The translations under genes were made by a program, and so were the position numbers. The notes under the pieces were generated by a model that searched no databases, was not told the DNA's origin, and saw only the letters and a list, made by a program, of their open reading frames with translations. From Radiobacillus kanasensis (GTDB lineage: Bacteria; Bacillota; Bacilli; Bacillales; Amphibacillaceae), in the NCBI RefSeq assembly GCF_021049245.1, contig NZ_CP088020.1:1370001-1434000 (forward strand): a DNA stretch of 64,000 bases. The letters are read 5' to 3'. Positions 35,401 through 44,216 of this stretch are shown here, piece by piece. Position 1 is the stretch's first letter. Each line of letters opens with the position of its first letter.

Positions 35401-35633
35401 CCGCAGGAAGTCCTACTGCAAAGAGGTATATGAACCATAATAAAAACAATCATAAAATAGCTCTTTTTGTCCGGGAGTTTAAGAAAGAAAATGGATACAC
35501 TTCTGCGTTTACATTTCTCGGCACTTGTAATTATGTAAGGCATTATGGAGAAACCCCAATAAGCTTTATTTGGGAGTTAGATTATGAGTTGCCACCAACA
35601 TTAGTTCCTAAAGCAAATAAAAGTATCATTTAA
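32484..35633 (+). CDS. PLD-nuclease-like / DEAD-box helicase / DUF3427 protein
   Basis: 1049 residues in three parts. Residues ~130-285 are a phospholipase D-like nuclease domain with one HxK motif (RLHAKAYMF, His ~223, then YIGSSNLS). Residues ~325-680 are a superfamily 2 helicase: VAATGVGKT (Walker A, ~349), VDEFHHAA (motif II, D-E-F-H variant), GLTATPERMDG (III) and QQLGRGLRLADGK (VI, ~648). The C-terminal ~370 residues correspond to DUF3427. Such proteins are widespread as single genes and occur in defence-gene neighbourhoods; role in DNA repair or phage restriction is not proven. The gene has AAAGGGGTGAG upstream and its own terminator. Confidence 0.9.
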   Translation: MKQGIYEEIINNKLKNELSNIGEASQIEKSSIDVEEARKVLSTYISLITRKALKFVRDNETDDKEALIKQIETCNSILKTLGETLGPEEYKLLEVDQAGEVLLSVYSKINTIKGIREEKSVRPVTSIAESSLFTGSTYEPDMLSELKKEILSSNQIDFLVSFVKWSGIRCIIEELKQFTNNGGQLRVITTSYMGATDLKAVDELSKLHNTEIKISYDVDRTRLHAKAYMFKRETGFTTAYIGSSNLSNPALTSGLEWNLKVTEKDSFDIIKKFEATFESYWNDKEFKDFHHGKEADHEQLRLALRKDAKEYKNDFSFTLDIQPYHYQKEMLENLQVEREVFGRTRNLLVAATGVGKTVISAFDYKNFLAKSGKRARLLFVAHREEILKQSQDTFRAILRDFNFGDLLVGGHTPSSMDHLFVSIQSFNSMKLHETLTHNFYDFIIVDEFHHAAAQSYQTLLGHFQPKILLGLTATPERMDGKDILEHFDGQIASEMRLTEAINRKLLSPFQYFGVSDTVDLSMLKWNRKGYDTSELENVYTNNTRRSQQIVQSLTKYVTDISEVKGLGFCAGVEHAKYMANYFNAHNIPSLALYGSSDSETRRLAKDKLFKGEIQFIFVADLYNEGVDIPDVNTILFLRPTESLTVFLQQLGRGLRLADGKECLTVLDFVGQAHKNYNFEEKFRALIGKTKYSIKHYIDEGFSNLPKGSFIQLEKQGEEYILRNIKAATNSTKNLTEKMKYFTQETGLDLTLSNFLEHHHLSVYDFYGQGGRRTFERMKVNAGLAEDFYCEQEELVTKRLHKLFPLNSKRLLEYFIDFVNGNRSPKTEEEHLMKNMFYYSFYQKEPSKLGLLSIEEGLDLLLGNKRMCDEIYSVLNFMYHSIKTMEIPNDFGFTCPLTVHSTYSKEQIMAAFGYFNEEKCPAFREGVKYFSEKKMDIFFTTLNKSEKDFSPSTLYEDYAINEKLFHWQSQSTLTAGSPTAKRYMNHNKNNHKIALFVREFKKENGYTSAFTFLGTCNYVRHYGETPISFIWELDYELPPTLVPKANKSII

Positions 35634-35668
35634 AAATAAGTCCTTCATATAAAGAAGGGCTTATTTTT
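35630..35668. terminator. Bidirectional terminator
   Basis: AAATAAGTCCTTC / GAAGGGCTTATTT hairpin with a 7-nt loop between convergent genes. Confidence 0.9.
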
Positions 35669-36056
35669 CGTTTATAAGTAATTGTACGGCTGGAATATCA
35701 GCTGGTGCCCATCTTAAGGATTCCAGAGAATTCTTATTTAACCATAAAAGTGTTGAATGTTCTTTCGCTGTAGGTTCGCCGTCTAGGAGGGCACATTTAA
35801 TAGCTATTAATTGAATGGTAAAGGTGTCATAATGATGGGTATGGTCATTTAGAATTTCTACTGGCTTAACCTCACAACCAAGTTCATCTTTTATTTCACG
35901 CACAATAGCCGTAAGCACATCTTCATCCTTCTCAACTTTTCCACCAGGAAACTCCCACCTGTTTGGTATCTCCATTGATGGAGATCGGAGCGCGCAAAGC
36001 ACTTCTTTTCGATCATTTTCAATTACTGCTGCAACTACTTTCATAACTTTTTGCAT
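35661..36056 (-). CDS. NUDIX (MutT-like) (deoxy)nucleoside triphosphate pyrophosphohydrolase
   Basis: 131 residues. MutT-like opening VVAAVIENDRKEVLCALRS, WEFPGGKVEKDEDVLTAIVREIKDELGCE as the Nudix box (last glutamate pair present as K-D-E-L-G rather than E-E-L-G), and LLWLNKNSLESLRWAPAD at the C terminus. This subgroup (CTP/8-oxo-dGTP pyrophosphohydrolases) cleans damaged nucleotides. It is convergent with the large helicase gene, an association sometimes seen in bacteria, where NUDIX and DUF3427 proteins occur together or fused. GGAGG lies 5 nt before the ATG. Confidence 0.87.
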   Translation of the reverse strand: MQKVMKVVAAVIENDRKEVLCALRSPSMEIPNRWEFPGGKVEKDEDVLTAIVREIKDELGCEVKPVEILNDHTHHYDTFTIQLIAIKCALLDGEPTAKEHSTLLWLNKNSLESLRWAPADIPAVQLLINEK

Positions 36057-36170
36057 GAGATCCTCCGGTACGTTTTTGAATTATCTTCTCATAGAATTGA
36101 GAAAATTAAAATATCTCAATTTTGGATTCTGATATAATTATGTATATAAATAAACACAGGAGGAAGTCAG

Positions 36171-36494
36171 TTGCCTACATATAACAAGCTAGTTCGAGAT
36201 AAAATTCCTAAAATTATTTCCGAATCAGGAAAGCAATATACCATCGAAACTATCCAAGAAAAGGATTACGATAGACTTTTGAAAGAGAAGTTTTGGGAAG
36301 AAACAAAAGAATTGATGGATGCAGCCACTCAAGAGGAATTTCTTCAAGAAGCAGCAGACATACTTGAAGTGCTTCATGCTTTAATTAAGTTGAACGATGC
36401 CACAGTAGAACAAGTTGAAAAAATAAGAGAGGAAAAGAAGCGAGAACGAGGAGGATTTGAGAAGAGAATTTTTCTCAAGGAGGTTAAGAAATGA
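36171..36494 (+). CDS. MazG-like / phosphoribosyl-ATP pyrophosphohydrolase-like protein
   Basis: 107 residues, all-alpha NTP-pyrophosphatase type. Opens TYNKLVRDKIPKIISESGK, the conserved start of this stand-alone family, followed by KFWEETKELMDA with the E-x-x-E metal motif and EFLQEAADILEVLHALI with the E-x-x-D motif. TTG start with AGGAGGAAG upstream. It may hydrolyse unusual nucleotides. Adjacent (13 nt) to the HNH gene, so likely cotranscribed with it. Confidence 0.85.
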   Translation: MPTYNKLVRDKIPKIISESGKQYTIETIQEKDYDRLLKEKFWEETKELMDAATQEEFLQEAADILEVLHALIKLNDATVEQVEKIREEKKRERGGFEKRIFLKEVKK

Positions 36495-36507
36495 GCCATA
36501 AGCAAAG

Positions 36508-37479
36508 GTGGGTGAAATAAAGGAACTTTACCTTACAGACGAAGAAATATGGCGTATTTTTACTGTTGTCTTGTCTAACAAGTCTGCAAAATCATCCACC
36601 TATAAGTACGTACTTATTAAAGCGTTGATAGAGAATTTATATCAAACCAATGATGACTTCGAAATCACTTATGACCAGCTTGCTTATTCCTTTACTAAAG
36701 TGTATTGGAACCTCATTGTTCAAAATGAATTAATTTATCATAATAGAGGTCCAAAGAACGCAAAAGTTGTAACGATAATAAAAGAATACCAAGATAAGTA
36801 CATGATTCCATCTGATTTTAGTTTTGAAAAAATAAAAGGTAGTATCCAACTAAAGTTAGTTAATCAAGTAAAAACTGTAATGAAAACGAATGTCTTTGGC
36901 GCTTTGTATGGGGATACACGCGGCAGGTTTTATGCGTTTGACCATAGAAGAGAATACTTTAGGTTAAATCCTGCTGTTCATGCCTTCATGCTTAATTATC
37001 AGAGGTTGATTGTGAATTTAACGAACTATCATATGGCGGCAATGATAGAAGATTTAAATGATGTGCCAAGCATTAATTATCTTTTGAATAAAGTTGAAAG
37101 CATTGCAAAAAGGAGCTCCTTACGTCCTTTTGAAAATATCTTGACAAGCTATTTTGAAAACATTTGCTTTTATTGCGGGAAAAATCTTATGCAATCTAAA
37201 ACAGAAGTCGACCATTTTATCCCATGGTCTTTCGTTCAATCAGATCAAATATGGAATCTGGTGCTCTCATGCAGAGTATGTAACAATTCTAAAAGAGATA
37301 AACTACCAAAGAAAGAATATTTAAGTTTTATCGTACAAAGAAATCAGCAATTAGAAACGAGAATTCAGGTATCATCCGACTCTCCATTAATGGCCAATTA
37401 TAATAAGAAGAAAATAATCTTACTTTACGATTATTCTATAAAGAATGGCTTTGATCAGATTTGGATTCCTCAAAAATAA
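36508..37479 (+). CDS. HNH endonuclease-domain protein
   Basis: 323 residues. The C-terminal ~90 residues are a zinc-stabilised HNH nuclease: ICFYCGKNL, EVDHFIPWSF (catalytic D-H), WNLVLSCRVCNNSKRDKLP (N and second CxxC-like pair). The N-terminal ~220 residues (ELYLTDEEIWRIFTVVLSNK...) are helical with no recognised domain; probably target recognition. The GTG start is uncertain: the ribosome site is weak (AGCAAAG), and translation may be coupled to the MazG-like gene 13 nt upstream. A TRM11-like methyltransferase gene begins 26 nt after the stop. Could be a restriction-like or defensive nuclease; no biochemical evidence. Confidence 0.82.
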   Translation: MGEIKELYLTDEEIWRIFTVVLSNKSAKSSTYKYVLIKALIENLYQTNDDFEITYDQLAYSFTKVYWNLIVQNELIYHNRGPKNAKVVTIIKEYQDKYMIPSDFSFEKIKGSIQLKLVNQVKTVMKTNVFGALYGDTRGRFYAFDHRREYFRLNPAVHAFMLNYQRLIVNLTNYHMAAMIEDLNDVPSINYLLNKVESIAKRSSLRPFENILTSYFENICFYCGKNLMQSKTEVDHFIPWSFVQSDQIWNLVLSCRVCNNSKRDKLPKKEYLSFIVQRNQQLETRIQVSSDSPLMANYNKKKIILLYDYSIKNGFDQIWIPQK

Positions 37480-37505
37480 AGAATGCTGCAAAGGAAATGT
37501 ATAAA

Positions 37506-38450
37506 ATGTCTTACACTCATGAACCAACTTATATCTACAATTACACCTGTGCAGAAGAAGAAATATCACTCTGTGCTTTGGAAATGCGAACTCTTTTCCA
37601 GACAGATACTCACTCACAATACACCACGGTTGAAAGCAATATCAAAATGGACCCTAGCCGAAGTCCATTTATTCGTGAAAGAATAGATATTTTATACGAG
37701 GGCGAGAGTATAAGCGATATTATTCCACATCTTAGAGAGATGGACAAGATCCTCGAAACGTTTAAGGTAAGATGCGTTCAAAATAAGCTAACTAAAATAG
37801 AATTAAAGGAACGACGCCGAATCGAAAGAGAAGTTGGTTTACATATTCCAGGTACACCAGATCTCCATAATCCAGAGAGAGTGTTTGGAGTCATGTTTGT
37901 AAACGGAAGTTGGGTGTTTGGGGATTATCATGAAAATCGGGCAGTATGGCTGCAGCATAAAAACAAACCAAATAGTTATTCGACTGCGTTAAATACACGT
38001 GTCGCAAGAGCAATTGTGAACATTGCTATTCCTAATCCAGAAGGAGTGAGGGCTATAGATCCTTGTTGTGGGATTGGAACTGTTTTGATTGAAGCACTCT
38101 CGATGGGGATTGATATAGAAGGAAGTGATAATAATCCCTTGGTTATGAAAGGTGTTAGGGAAAACATTGGTCATTTCCATTATAGTGCGGATGTAGCTTT
38201 ACGAGATATAAAAGATATAACTAATCGTTATGATATTGCCATTATCGATTTGCCTTACAACTTGTGCTCTGTTTTGTCTGATGAAGAAAAACTTGAAATG
38301 CTACAAAGTGCCCGACAGTTCACAAAGCGCTTAGTGGTTGTCACCGTTGAACCAATTGATGACTTACTTCGTGATTCAGGATTTCATATGTTGGACCGCG
38401 CTGAACTAAGAAAACGTAAGTTTGTGAGACAAATCATTGTATGTGAATAA
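37506..38450 (+). CDS. TRM11-family SAM-dependent methyltransferase
   Basis: 314 residues. The C-terminal half is a Rossmann methyltransferase: AIDPCCGIGTVLIEALSMG (SAM motif I), IEGSDNNPLVMKGVREN (II) and IIDLPYNLCSVLS (motif IV, D-L-P-Y type of amino methyltransferases). The N-terminal half (TYIYNYTCAEEEISLCALEM) has no clear THUMP domain. Similar proteins are conserved in many Bacillus genomes and called TRM11-like; tRNA guanine-N2 methylation is the usual guess. AAAGGA precedes the ATG at 37506; a TTG start at 37461 overlaps the HNH gene and has no ribosome site. It need not be linked functionally to the HNH gene. Confidence 0.85.
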   Translation: MSYTHEPTYIYNYTCAEEEISLCALEMRTLFQTDTHSQYTTVESNIKMDPSRSPFIRERIDILYEGESISDIIPHLREMDKILETFKVRCVQNKLTKIELKERRRIEREVGLHIPGTPDLHNPERVFGVMFVNGSWVFGDYHENRAVWLQHKNKPNSYSTALNTRVARAIVNIAIPNPEGVRAIDPCCGIGTVLIEALSMGIDIEGSDNNPLVMKGVRENIGHFHYSADVALRDIKDITNRYDIAIIDLPYNLCSVLSDEEKLEMLQSARQFTKRLVVVTVEPIDDLLRDSGFHMLDRAELRKRKFVRQIIVCE

Positions 38451-38644
38451 TGATTCTCAATGTTTGTATTTTTAAAAAGAAAAAGCAGAGTTAAAGGGAA
38501 TAGACGGGCTATCCCTATGTTTTTCTAAAATGTCTTGGCCTTAAACAACGAACTGTCTCCTGTTAAAAATATCGGATGAATTACTTCTTCTTTTTTAGGG
38601 TACATTATACCAAATCTACCATAAGAAAGGATGGAAGTTGATTT

Positions 38645-40123
38645 ATGTCCGAAAATCCAATAACCATCGATGCCATTATAAACGGAGAAAAATATAAGAT
38701 AGAAAAACATGCCCCAAGGGAGAACCCTACTCATCCAAAGGAAATCGTCGGATATGCCCCGGTTAATTCGGTTGAAGATACGATTAAGGCGATAGATGTA
38801 GCCTACGATACTTTTTCTACCTGGCGCGAATCTTCCATAGATGAACGTATTGAACGAATGAGAACTGCCATTCAAAAAATAAAGGATGCTACACCGGAAA
38901 TTGCAAAGTTATTATCTCGGGAGCATGGAAAAGCGCTATATGATTCGGAAGGTGAAATAGGCGTTTCCTTAATGTGGATGGAATATGCCTGTGATAATGT
39001 AAAGGAAGTATTGAAAAATGATGTGCAGGAACACGATAACGGGAAGACAATAATTGCTAAAGACGCTATTGGTGTTGTGTCCGCTATTACACCATGGAAC
39101 TACCCAATATCCCTTTCTACAATAAAGATTGCACCAGCATTGTTGGCAGGGAACACAATGGTCTTAAAACCAAGTCCTTTAGCGCCGCTTGCTGTTAGTA
39201 AAGTTGTAGAGATCATTGCAAATGAATTTCCGCCAGGAGTGTTAAACCTTGTCCATGGGGAAGCAGATGTTGGTGTGGAGTTAACGTCTAATCCAAAGAT
39301 CGCGAAAATTGCCTTCACTGGTGGTACGGAAACAGCCAAACATATTATGAAGGCAGCTGCAGATACAATTAAGCATATGACGTTAGAATTAGGTGGCAAT
39401 GATGCTGCTCTAGTTTTAAATGATTTTGATGTGAATGATGAAAGGGCAATGAGACGTCTGGTCATATCTAATTTTCTTACCGCTGGGCAAATCTGTATGA
39501 TTGCGAAAAGAATTTATGTGGACAAGTCCATTTATGACAAGTTTGTAGAAAAATATATCGAAGCTGCAAACAAATGGATTAGAGTTGGAGATCCTTTTGA
39601 TAAGAATGTTACCGTCGGCCCTGTTAATAATCAGAAGCAAGCAAAGTATGTTCAAAGTTTAATCGATGATGCAGCAGGAAAAGGGGCGAAGGTAATTAAA
39701 TTAGGTGAAATTTTGGATCAAGATTTATTTGAAGAAGGTTATTTCATGCAGCCAACTGTTGTTTTAGGAGCTAACCAGAAAGACCCAATCGTGGAGAAGG
39801 AACAATTTGGTCCAACCGTTCCTATCTTGCCTTTTGATGATGACGAACATGCCATCCATCTTGCTAATGATAGTATCTTTGGACTTACAAGTTCTGTTTG
39901 GGGTGAGGAAGAGCATGCCGTTAAGGTTGCGAAACACATCCAAGCTGGAACAACGATGATTAACACAGCTGCCGTCCAAGGACTTGACGTACGGTTCCCG
40001 TTCGGTGGAGTGAAACAATCTGGAATTGGACGTGAATATGGAAAAGAAGGACTTCTTGCCTACACAGATACACATGTGATAAACGTTCCGAAAAATCTAG
40101 ATCTTCCATATATTCCAGAATAG
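38645..40123 (+). CDS. Aldehyde dehydrogenase (succinate-semialdehyde-type)
   Basis: 492 residues, full-length ALDH superfamily. Motifs: AITPWNYPISLS (NAD site), AFTGGTETAK (G-x-T-x-x-G loop), LELGGNDAALV (Glu general base), FLTAGQICMIAKRIYV (catalytic Cys in G-Q-x-C) and KEQFGPTVPILPF. It oxidises an aldehyde to the acid with NAD(P); the substrate cannot be fixed and no GABA aminotransferase neighbour is present. Ribosome site GAAAGGATGG. Single gene. The 40,124-40,235 gap downstream holds no gene. Confidence 0.9.
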   Translation: MSENPITIDAIINGEKYKIEKHAPRENPTHPKEIVGYAPVNSVEDTIKAIDVAYDTFSTWRESSIDERIERMRTAIQKIKDATPEIAKLLSREHGKALYDSEGEIGVSLMWMEYACDNVKEVLKNDVQEHDNGKTIIAKDAIGVVSAITPWNYPISLSTIKIAPALLAGNTMVLKPSPLAPLAVSKVVEIIANEFPPGVLNLVHGEADVGVELTSNPKIAKIAFTGGTETAKHIMKAAADTIKHMTLELGGNDAALVLNDFDVNDERAMRRLVISNFLTAGQICMIAKRIYVDKSIYDKFVEKYIEAANKWIRVGDPFDKNVTVGPVNNQKQAKYVQSLIDDAAGKGAKVIKLGEILDQDLFEEGYFMQPTVVLGANQKDPIVEKEQFGPTVPILPFDDDEHAIHLANDSIFGLTSSVWGEEEHAVKVAKHIQAGTTMINTAAVQGLDVRFPFGGVKQSGIGREYGKEGLLAYTDTHVINVPKNLDLPYIPE

Positions 40124-40235
40124 GTGCAAGCTAGATTTCTGAAGAGGAAAATGGAACAACTAAAGCAGCAAAGCCGTTCAAGGCACCGAATCACAATTTA
40201 CTTGTTTAAATGAATTTTAGTGAAATAATTGGTAA

Positions 40236-40284
40236 AGAAATAAGAAGCACCATTCCTAACAAAATGTGCTTCTTATTTCTTTTA
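40236..40284. terminator. Bidirectional terminator
   Basis: AAATAAGAAGCAC / GTGCTTCTTATTT arms of 13 bp with a 15-nt loop and TCTTTT after, between convergent units. Confidence 0.9.
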
Positions 40285-40303
40285 AAGATCATTGAAAGGC
40301 TTG

Positions 40304-41248
<945 letters not shown>

Positions 41249-41281
41249 GTTAAAACTCTCCCTTTTAAAATAGTAGTTATA

Positions 41282-42139
41282 TTAAGCTAAAGAAGCTTTT
41301 TTTCTTTTTGCCTTCATCGTTTTCCATAGCAACCCGTGTTTGGGCGAAAACAAGAAAACGAGAATAAATATCGAAGTAGATGTTAGAACAATGGTCGCAC
41401 CAGATGCTAGGTTATACGTGAAGCTATAATAAAGCCCAACAATTGCAGAGATGGCACCTATGCTAGCCGCAAGGAAAATCATTATCGATAAACGATCTGT
41501 CAGTAGGTAAGCAGCTGCGGCAGGCGTAATTAGCATGGCGACAACAAGCACGATTCCAACGGTTTGTAAAGAAGCGACGGTTACCATGGTTAAAAGCGTC
41601 ATAAGGAAATAATGAATAAATTGAACTGGTAAGCCATAAGCCGCTCCCATTGTTTCATCAAAGGAAGTAACAAGTAGTTCCTTATAAAATAGAAAAACAG
41701 CTACTAGTACAAGAACACCAATTCCTAATGTGATCCACATATCCGATGATCTTACTGCTAGGACGTTTCCAAATAGAATATGGTACAAATCTGTACTACT
41801 TTTTAGCAGGGTAATAATGATAATCCCTGAAGCAAAGGCGGCTGTGAACATAATTCCGATTGATGTATCATGTTTAATCCGACTATTTTGGGTCACAAAT
41901 CCAATTGCAACGGAGGTAATCAGACCGCTTATTACGGCACCAAAAAAGAAATTAGTCCCGAGCATATAAGATAGGGCAACACCTGGTAATACCGCATGTG
42001 ATATCGCATCTCCCATCAGTGCCATTCCTCGAAGGATGATAAAACACCCAATTACTCCACATATAATGCCGACCATAATGGATGTTAATAATGCTTTCTG
42101 TAAAAACTTATACTGCATGATTGCGTCTATAAATTCCAT
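41282..42139 (-). CDS. mntC: Manganese ABC transporter permease
   Basis: 285 residues, eight or nine TM helices, ABC-3 family. Conserved stretches: LRGMALMGDAISHAVLPGVALSY, QNSRIKHDTSIGIMFTAAFASG, and VGIVLVVAMLITPAAAAYLLTD, the family's P-A-A-T/A-A loop. Its start codon overlaps the last base of the ATPase gene stop (position 42139), so translation is coupled. Only one permease gene is present, unlike B. subtilis with two (mntC, mntD), so a homodimer is likely. Symbol is by analogy. Confidence 0.9.
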   Translation of the reverse strand: MEFIDAIMQYKFLQKALLTSIMVGIICGVIGCFIILRGMALMGDAISHAVLPGVALSYMLGTNFFFGAVISGLITSVAIGFVTQNSRIKHDTSIGIMFTAAFASGIIIITLLKSSTDLYHILFGNVLAVRSSDMWITLGIGVLVLVAVFLFYKELLVTSFDETMGAAYGLPVQFIHYFLMTLLTMVTVASLQTVGIVLVVAMLITPAAAAYLLTDRLSIMIFLAASIGAISAIVGLYYSFTYNLASGATIVLTSTSIFILVFLFSPKHGLLWKTMKAKRKKASLA

Positions 42140-42885
42140 TACATCGACACTCCCATCTCATTCATAAAGGCAAATTGTCCTTTGTAGGCTTTTTCAATAA
42201 CTTCTGGCTTAAATACATCACTAACACTGCCGAATCCAATTAATTCTTTGTTAAGTAAAATGAGTTGGTCAAAGTAATCATTCGCCTTACTTAAATCATG
42301 ATGCACAACAATAACGGTCTTTCCTTGTTGGCACAGTTCTTTTAAAATTTTTACAATCGTTTCTTCACTTGAAATGTCAACTCCAACAAAAGGTTCATCT
42401 AAAAAGAATAAATCCGCTTTCTGCGCAAGTGCCCTAGCTAAGAATACTCGTTGTTGTTGACCACCTGATAGTTCCCCAATTTGTCGTTTACTGAAATCTT
42501 CCATACCGACACGCTTTAGACATTGAAGTGCCCATTCTTTTTCTTGTTTCTTTGGTCGACGGAACAATTTCAAGTGAGGATAGGTACCTATTAGTACAGC
42601 ATCTAGAACTGTGATGGGGAAATCCCAGTCGATGTCGTTCCGTTGTGGAACATATGCAATTTTTTTACGAACGTTCTTAATAGAGCTGCCTAAGACTTGA
42701 ATCTCTCCTTTATCACGAGGGATAAGCTGCAACATTGCTTTTAAAAACGTAGATTTTCCTGCTCCATTTGGTCCGATAATCCCAACTAAATGACCGGAAT
42801 CTACAGAGAGGCTCACTCCTTTTACCGCCTCATTTCCGTAATAGGATACATGAAGGTCTTTAATGGAAATAGCAGATTGTTTCAT
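42139..42885 (-). CDS. mntB: Manganese ABC transporter ATP-binding protein
   Basis: 248 residues. Walker A GPNGAGKST, Q-loop YVPQRNDIDWDFPITV (the D-W-D-F-P variant is typical of metal-type ABC-3 ATPases), signature LSGGQQQR, Walker B DLFFLDEPFVGVD and switch histidine VIVVHHDLSKA. It powers Mn2+ import with the permease encoded next. First gene of the operon; the ribosome site is AAAGGAGAG. The transcript starts about 155 nt upstream at the MntR-controlled promoter. Confidence 0.93.
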   Translation of the reverse strand: MKQSAISIKDLHVSYYGNEAVKGVSLSVDSGHLVGIIGPNGAGKSTFLKAMLQLIPRDKGEIQVLGSSIKNVRKKIAYVPQRNDIDWDFPITVLDAVLIGTYPHLKLFRRPKKQEKEWALQCLKRVGMEDFSKRQIGELSGGQQQRVFLARALAQKADLFFLDEPFVGVDISSEETIVKILKELCQQGKTVIVVHHDLSKANDYFDQLILLNKELIGFGSVSDVFKPEVIEKAYKGQFAFMNEMGVSM

Positions 42886-43030
42886 TCTTTTGTCTCTCCT
42901 TTGTAAAAATCAATTTTAAAAAATGATTCCATAGGTAAATTTCCAATGATTAAATTATGCAAATCCGCTAAAAATGTTCTTTAGGACAATAAGTGTTGCT
43001 GTGAGCAATAATGATAGCTAATTAAAAAAG

Positions 43031-43074
43031 TTTTGCCTTAGTGCAAATTATAAGGAAACGATGATGAATGTCAA
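43031..43074 (-). promoter_or_regulatory. mnt operon promoter with MntR-type operator
   Basis: On the minus strand TTGACA (43074-43069), a 16-bp spacer and TATAAT (43052-43047), a near-perfect sigma-A promoter. Immediately downstream lies the palindrome TTTGCACTAAGGCAAA (43047-43032), matching the MntR/DtxR-family box (TTTGCC-rich arms) and covering the transcription start. Manganese-dependent repression follows by inference. Confidence 0.85.
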
Positions 43075-43189
43075 TAGGAAAGTGAAAATTTTAACAATTA
43101 ATCATCAAGTTTTAAACTGGGAATGGATAGAAAGTAGTATTTTAATTCTTTTCGTAAAACCAAAAGAAGGATATTATAAGGGATGTTTA

Positions 43190-43425
43190 AAAAGTCCGGG
43201 AAAAACACTTCAAGAGGGAGATTCCTCGGTGCAAGTCAGCAAGGGATTTACTCTGTAGTAGGGCCTTCCTCATGTAGCTCCCTTGTACTCGATGCTGCGC
43301 AGCCTTGAATTTTAATGAAGGATTGGTCGTTGACGAACGAAGTGAGGAAGAGCTTTAGTCGCACTTACTTACATCAGTAAACTAGAACAAAAGAAAGTGC
43401 GACTAAAGCTTTTATCCTCCTTTTT
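43190..43425 (+). other. Unexplained structured region, possibly an sRNA
   Basis: G/C-richer than its surroundings. Contains short stems such as AGGGAGATTCCTC, and a 19-bp inverted repeat AAGAGCTTTAGTCGCACTT / AAGTGCGACTAAAGCTTTT (43352-43370 and 43394-43412) with TTTTATCCTCCTTTTT after it, which resembles a terminator. No tRNA, tmRNA, SRP, 6S, RNase P or known riboswitch core was recognised. Could be a small RNA or the relic of a retroelement. The 42,886-43,489 gap otherwise contains only the mnt promoter and the yvbH promoter (TTAAAATTT area). Confidence 0.35.
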
Positions 43426-43489
43426 GAACATACACTTATATGTTAAAATTTAGAAATGTAAGATACATTTTTATGAGGGAGAGATGAAG

Positions 43490-44104
43490 ATGCTAAAAAA
43501 GTTTGCTTCTGATGCGTTAGGTTTATCGGACATTGGGAAAATTATTGACCCACAGGATTTTGATAAGACGGATGCCGATGATTATGTCCGTCATGAAGAC
43601 AATGAAAAGATTTATTTTCTGATTAAAACGAAATCGGATGAGTATTGTTTTACAAATTTAGCTCTTATCCATGTAGACGGAGAAAATGCGGTGTCGTCTA
43701 AACGGACTCTTAATCGTCACTCGTATTCCCAAAATAAAATTTCCAATGTGGTATTAGAAACAGCTGGTCGGGTAGATTTAGATATTGAAATTAAATTTAA
43801 TATTGGTGGTCAAAGCTTTAACATTGATGTGGATAAGAACCAACTAGAAAAATTAAATGATTTATATAAAGCTTTAGTGTACATAGCTGAATTAACACAT
43901 GAGAATAATGTCATGTTGGATATGGCAGGAGATAGTTTGAACAAGGCAGTTAATGTTTTACAAAATTCTAGAACAACGGAAAGTCAGCTTGCTGATCAAT
44001 ATAAGCAACTTACAGAGTTCGGTTTTGAGTGGTTGAAATCTGTACGAAAAGAATACCACCAAAAAGACTTTGGCAACGTTTTTGAAAAGTATATAAATAA
44101 TTAA
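43490..44104 (+). CDS. yvbH: PH-domain protein, YvbH-like
   Basis: 204 residues. N-terminal ~125 residues: a bacterial PH domain (ALGLSDIGKIIDPQDFDKTDADDYV, IYFLIKTKSDEYCFTNLALIHVDGENAV, SKRTLNRHSYSQNKI), as in B. subtilis YvbH. C-terminal helical oligomerisation region (NNVMLDMAGDSLNKAVNVLQ ... EFGFEWLKSVRKEYHQKDF). Function unknown in Bacillus. ATGs at 43484 and 43490 both possible; GAGGGAGAG gives better spacing for 43490. Terminator follows. Confidence 0.87.
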   Translation: MLKKFASDALGLSDIGKIIDPQDFDKTDADDYVRHEDNEKIYFLIKTKSDEYCFTNLALIHVDGENAVSSKRTLNRHSYSQNKISNVVLETAGRVDLDIEIKFNIGGQSFNIDVDKNQLEKLNDLYKALVYIAELTHENNVMLDMAGDSLNKAVNVLQNSRTTESQLADQYKQLTEFGFEWLKSVRKEYHQKDFGNVFEKYINN

Positions 44105-44105
44105 G

Positions 44106-44141
44106 ATGAAACCACGAGTAGAAAGACGCTCGTGGTTTTGT
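44106..44141 (+). terminator. Terminator after yvbH
   Basis: AAACCACGAG(T) / (G)CTCGTGGTTT hairpin with TTTTGTC. Confidence 0.9.
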
Positions 44142-44216
44142 CATTCCGTCATACATAATCCCGTGGTGATCAGGCAAACTAGAAATATCACTATGAAAGT
44201 ATGGAGGGGTACATAG

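Noticed and set aside
36508..38450. Classical type II restriction-modification system
   Set aside because: The methyltransferase lacks a recognisable DNA-target domain and resembles TRM11-like RNA methylases common in Bacillus.
43061..43258. 65-residue coding region
   Set aside because: Starts inside the mnt promoter, no usable ribosome site, and runs into a structured region.
43190..43425. Group II intron, T-box or cobalamin riboswitch
   Set aside because: GGTGCAAGTC-like stretch suggested an intron or riboswitch, but no domain V, T-box AGGGTGG motif or B12 box was found.
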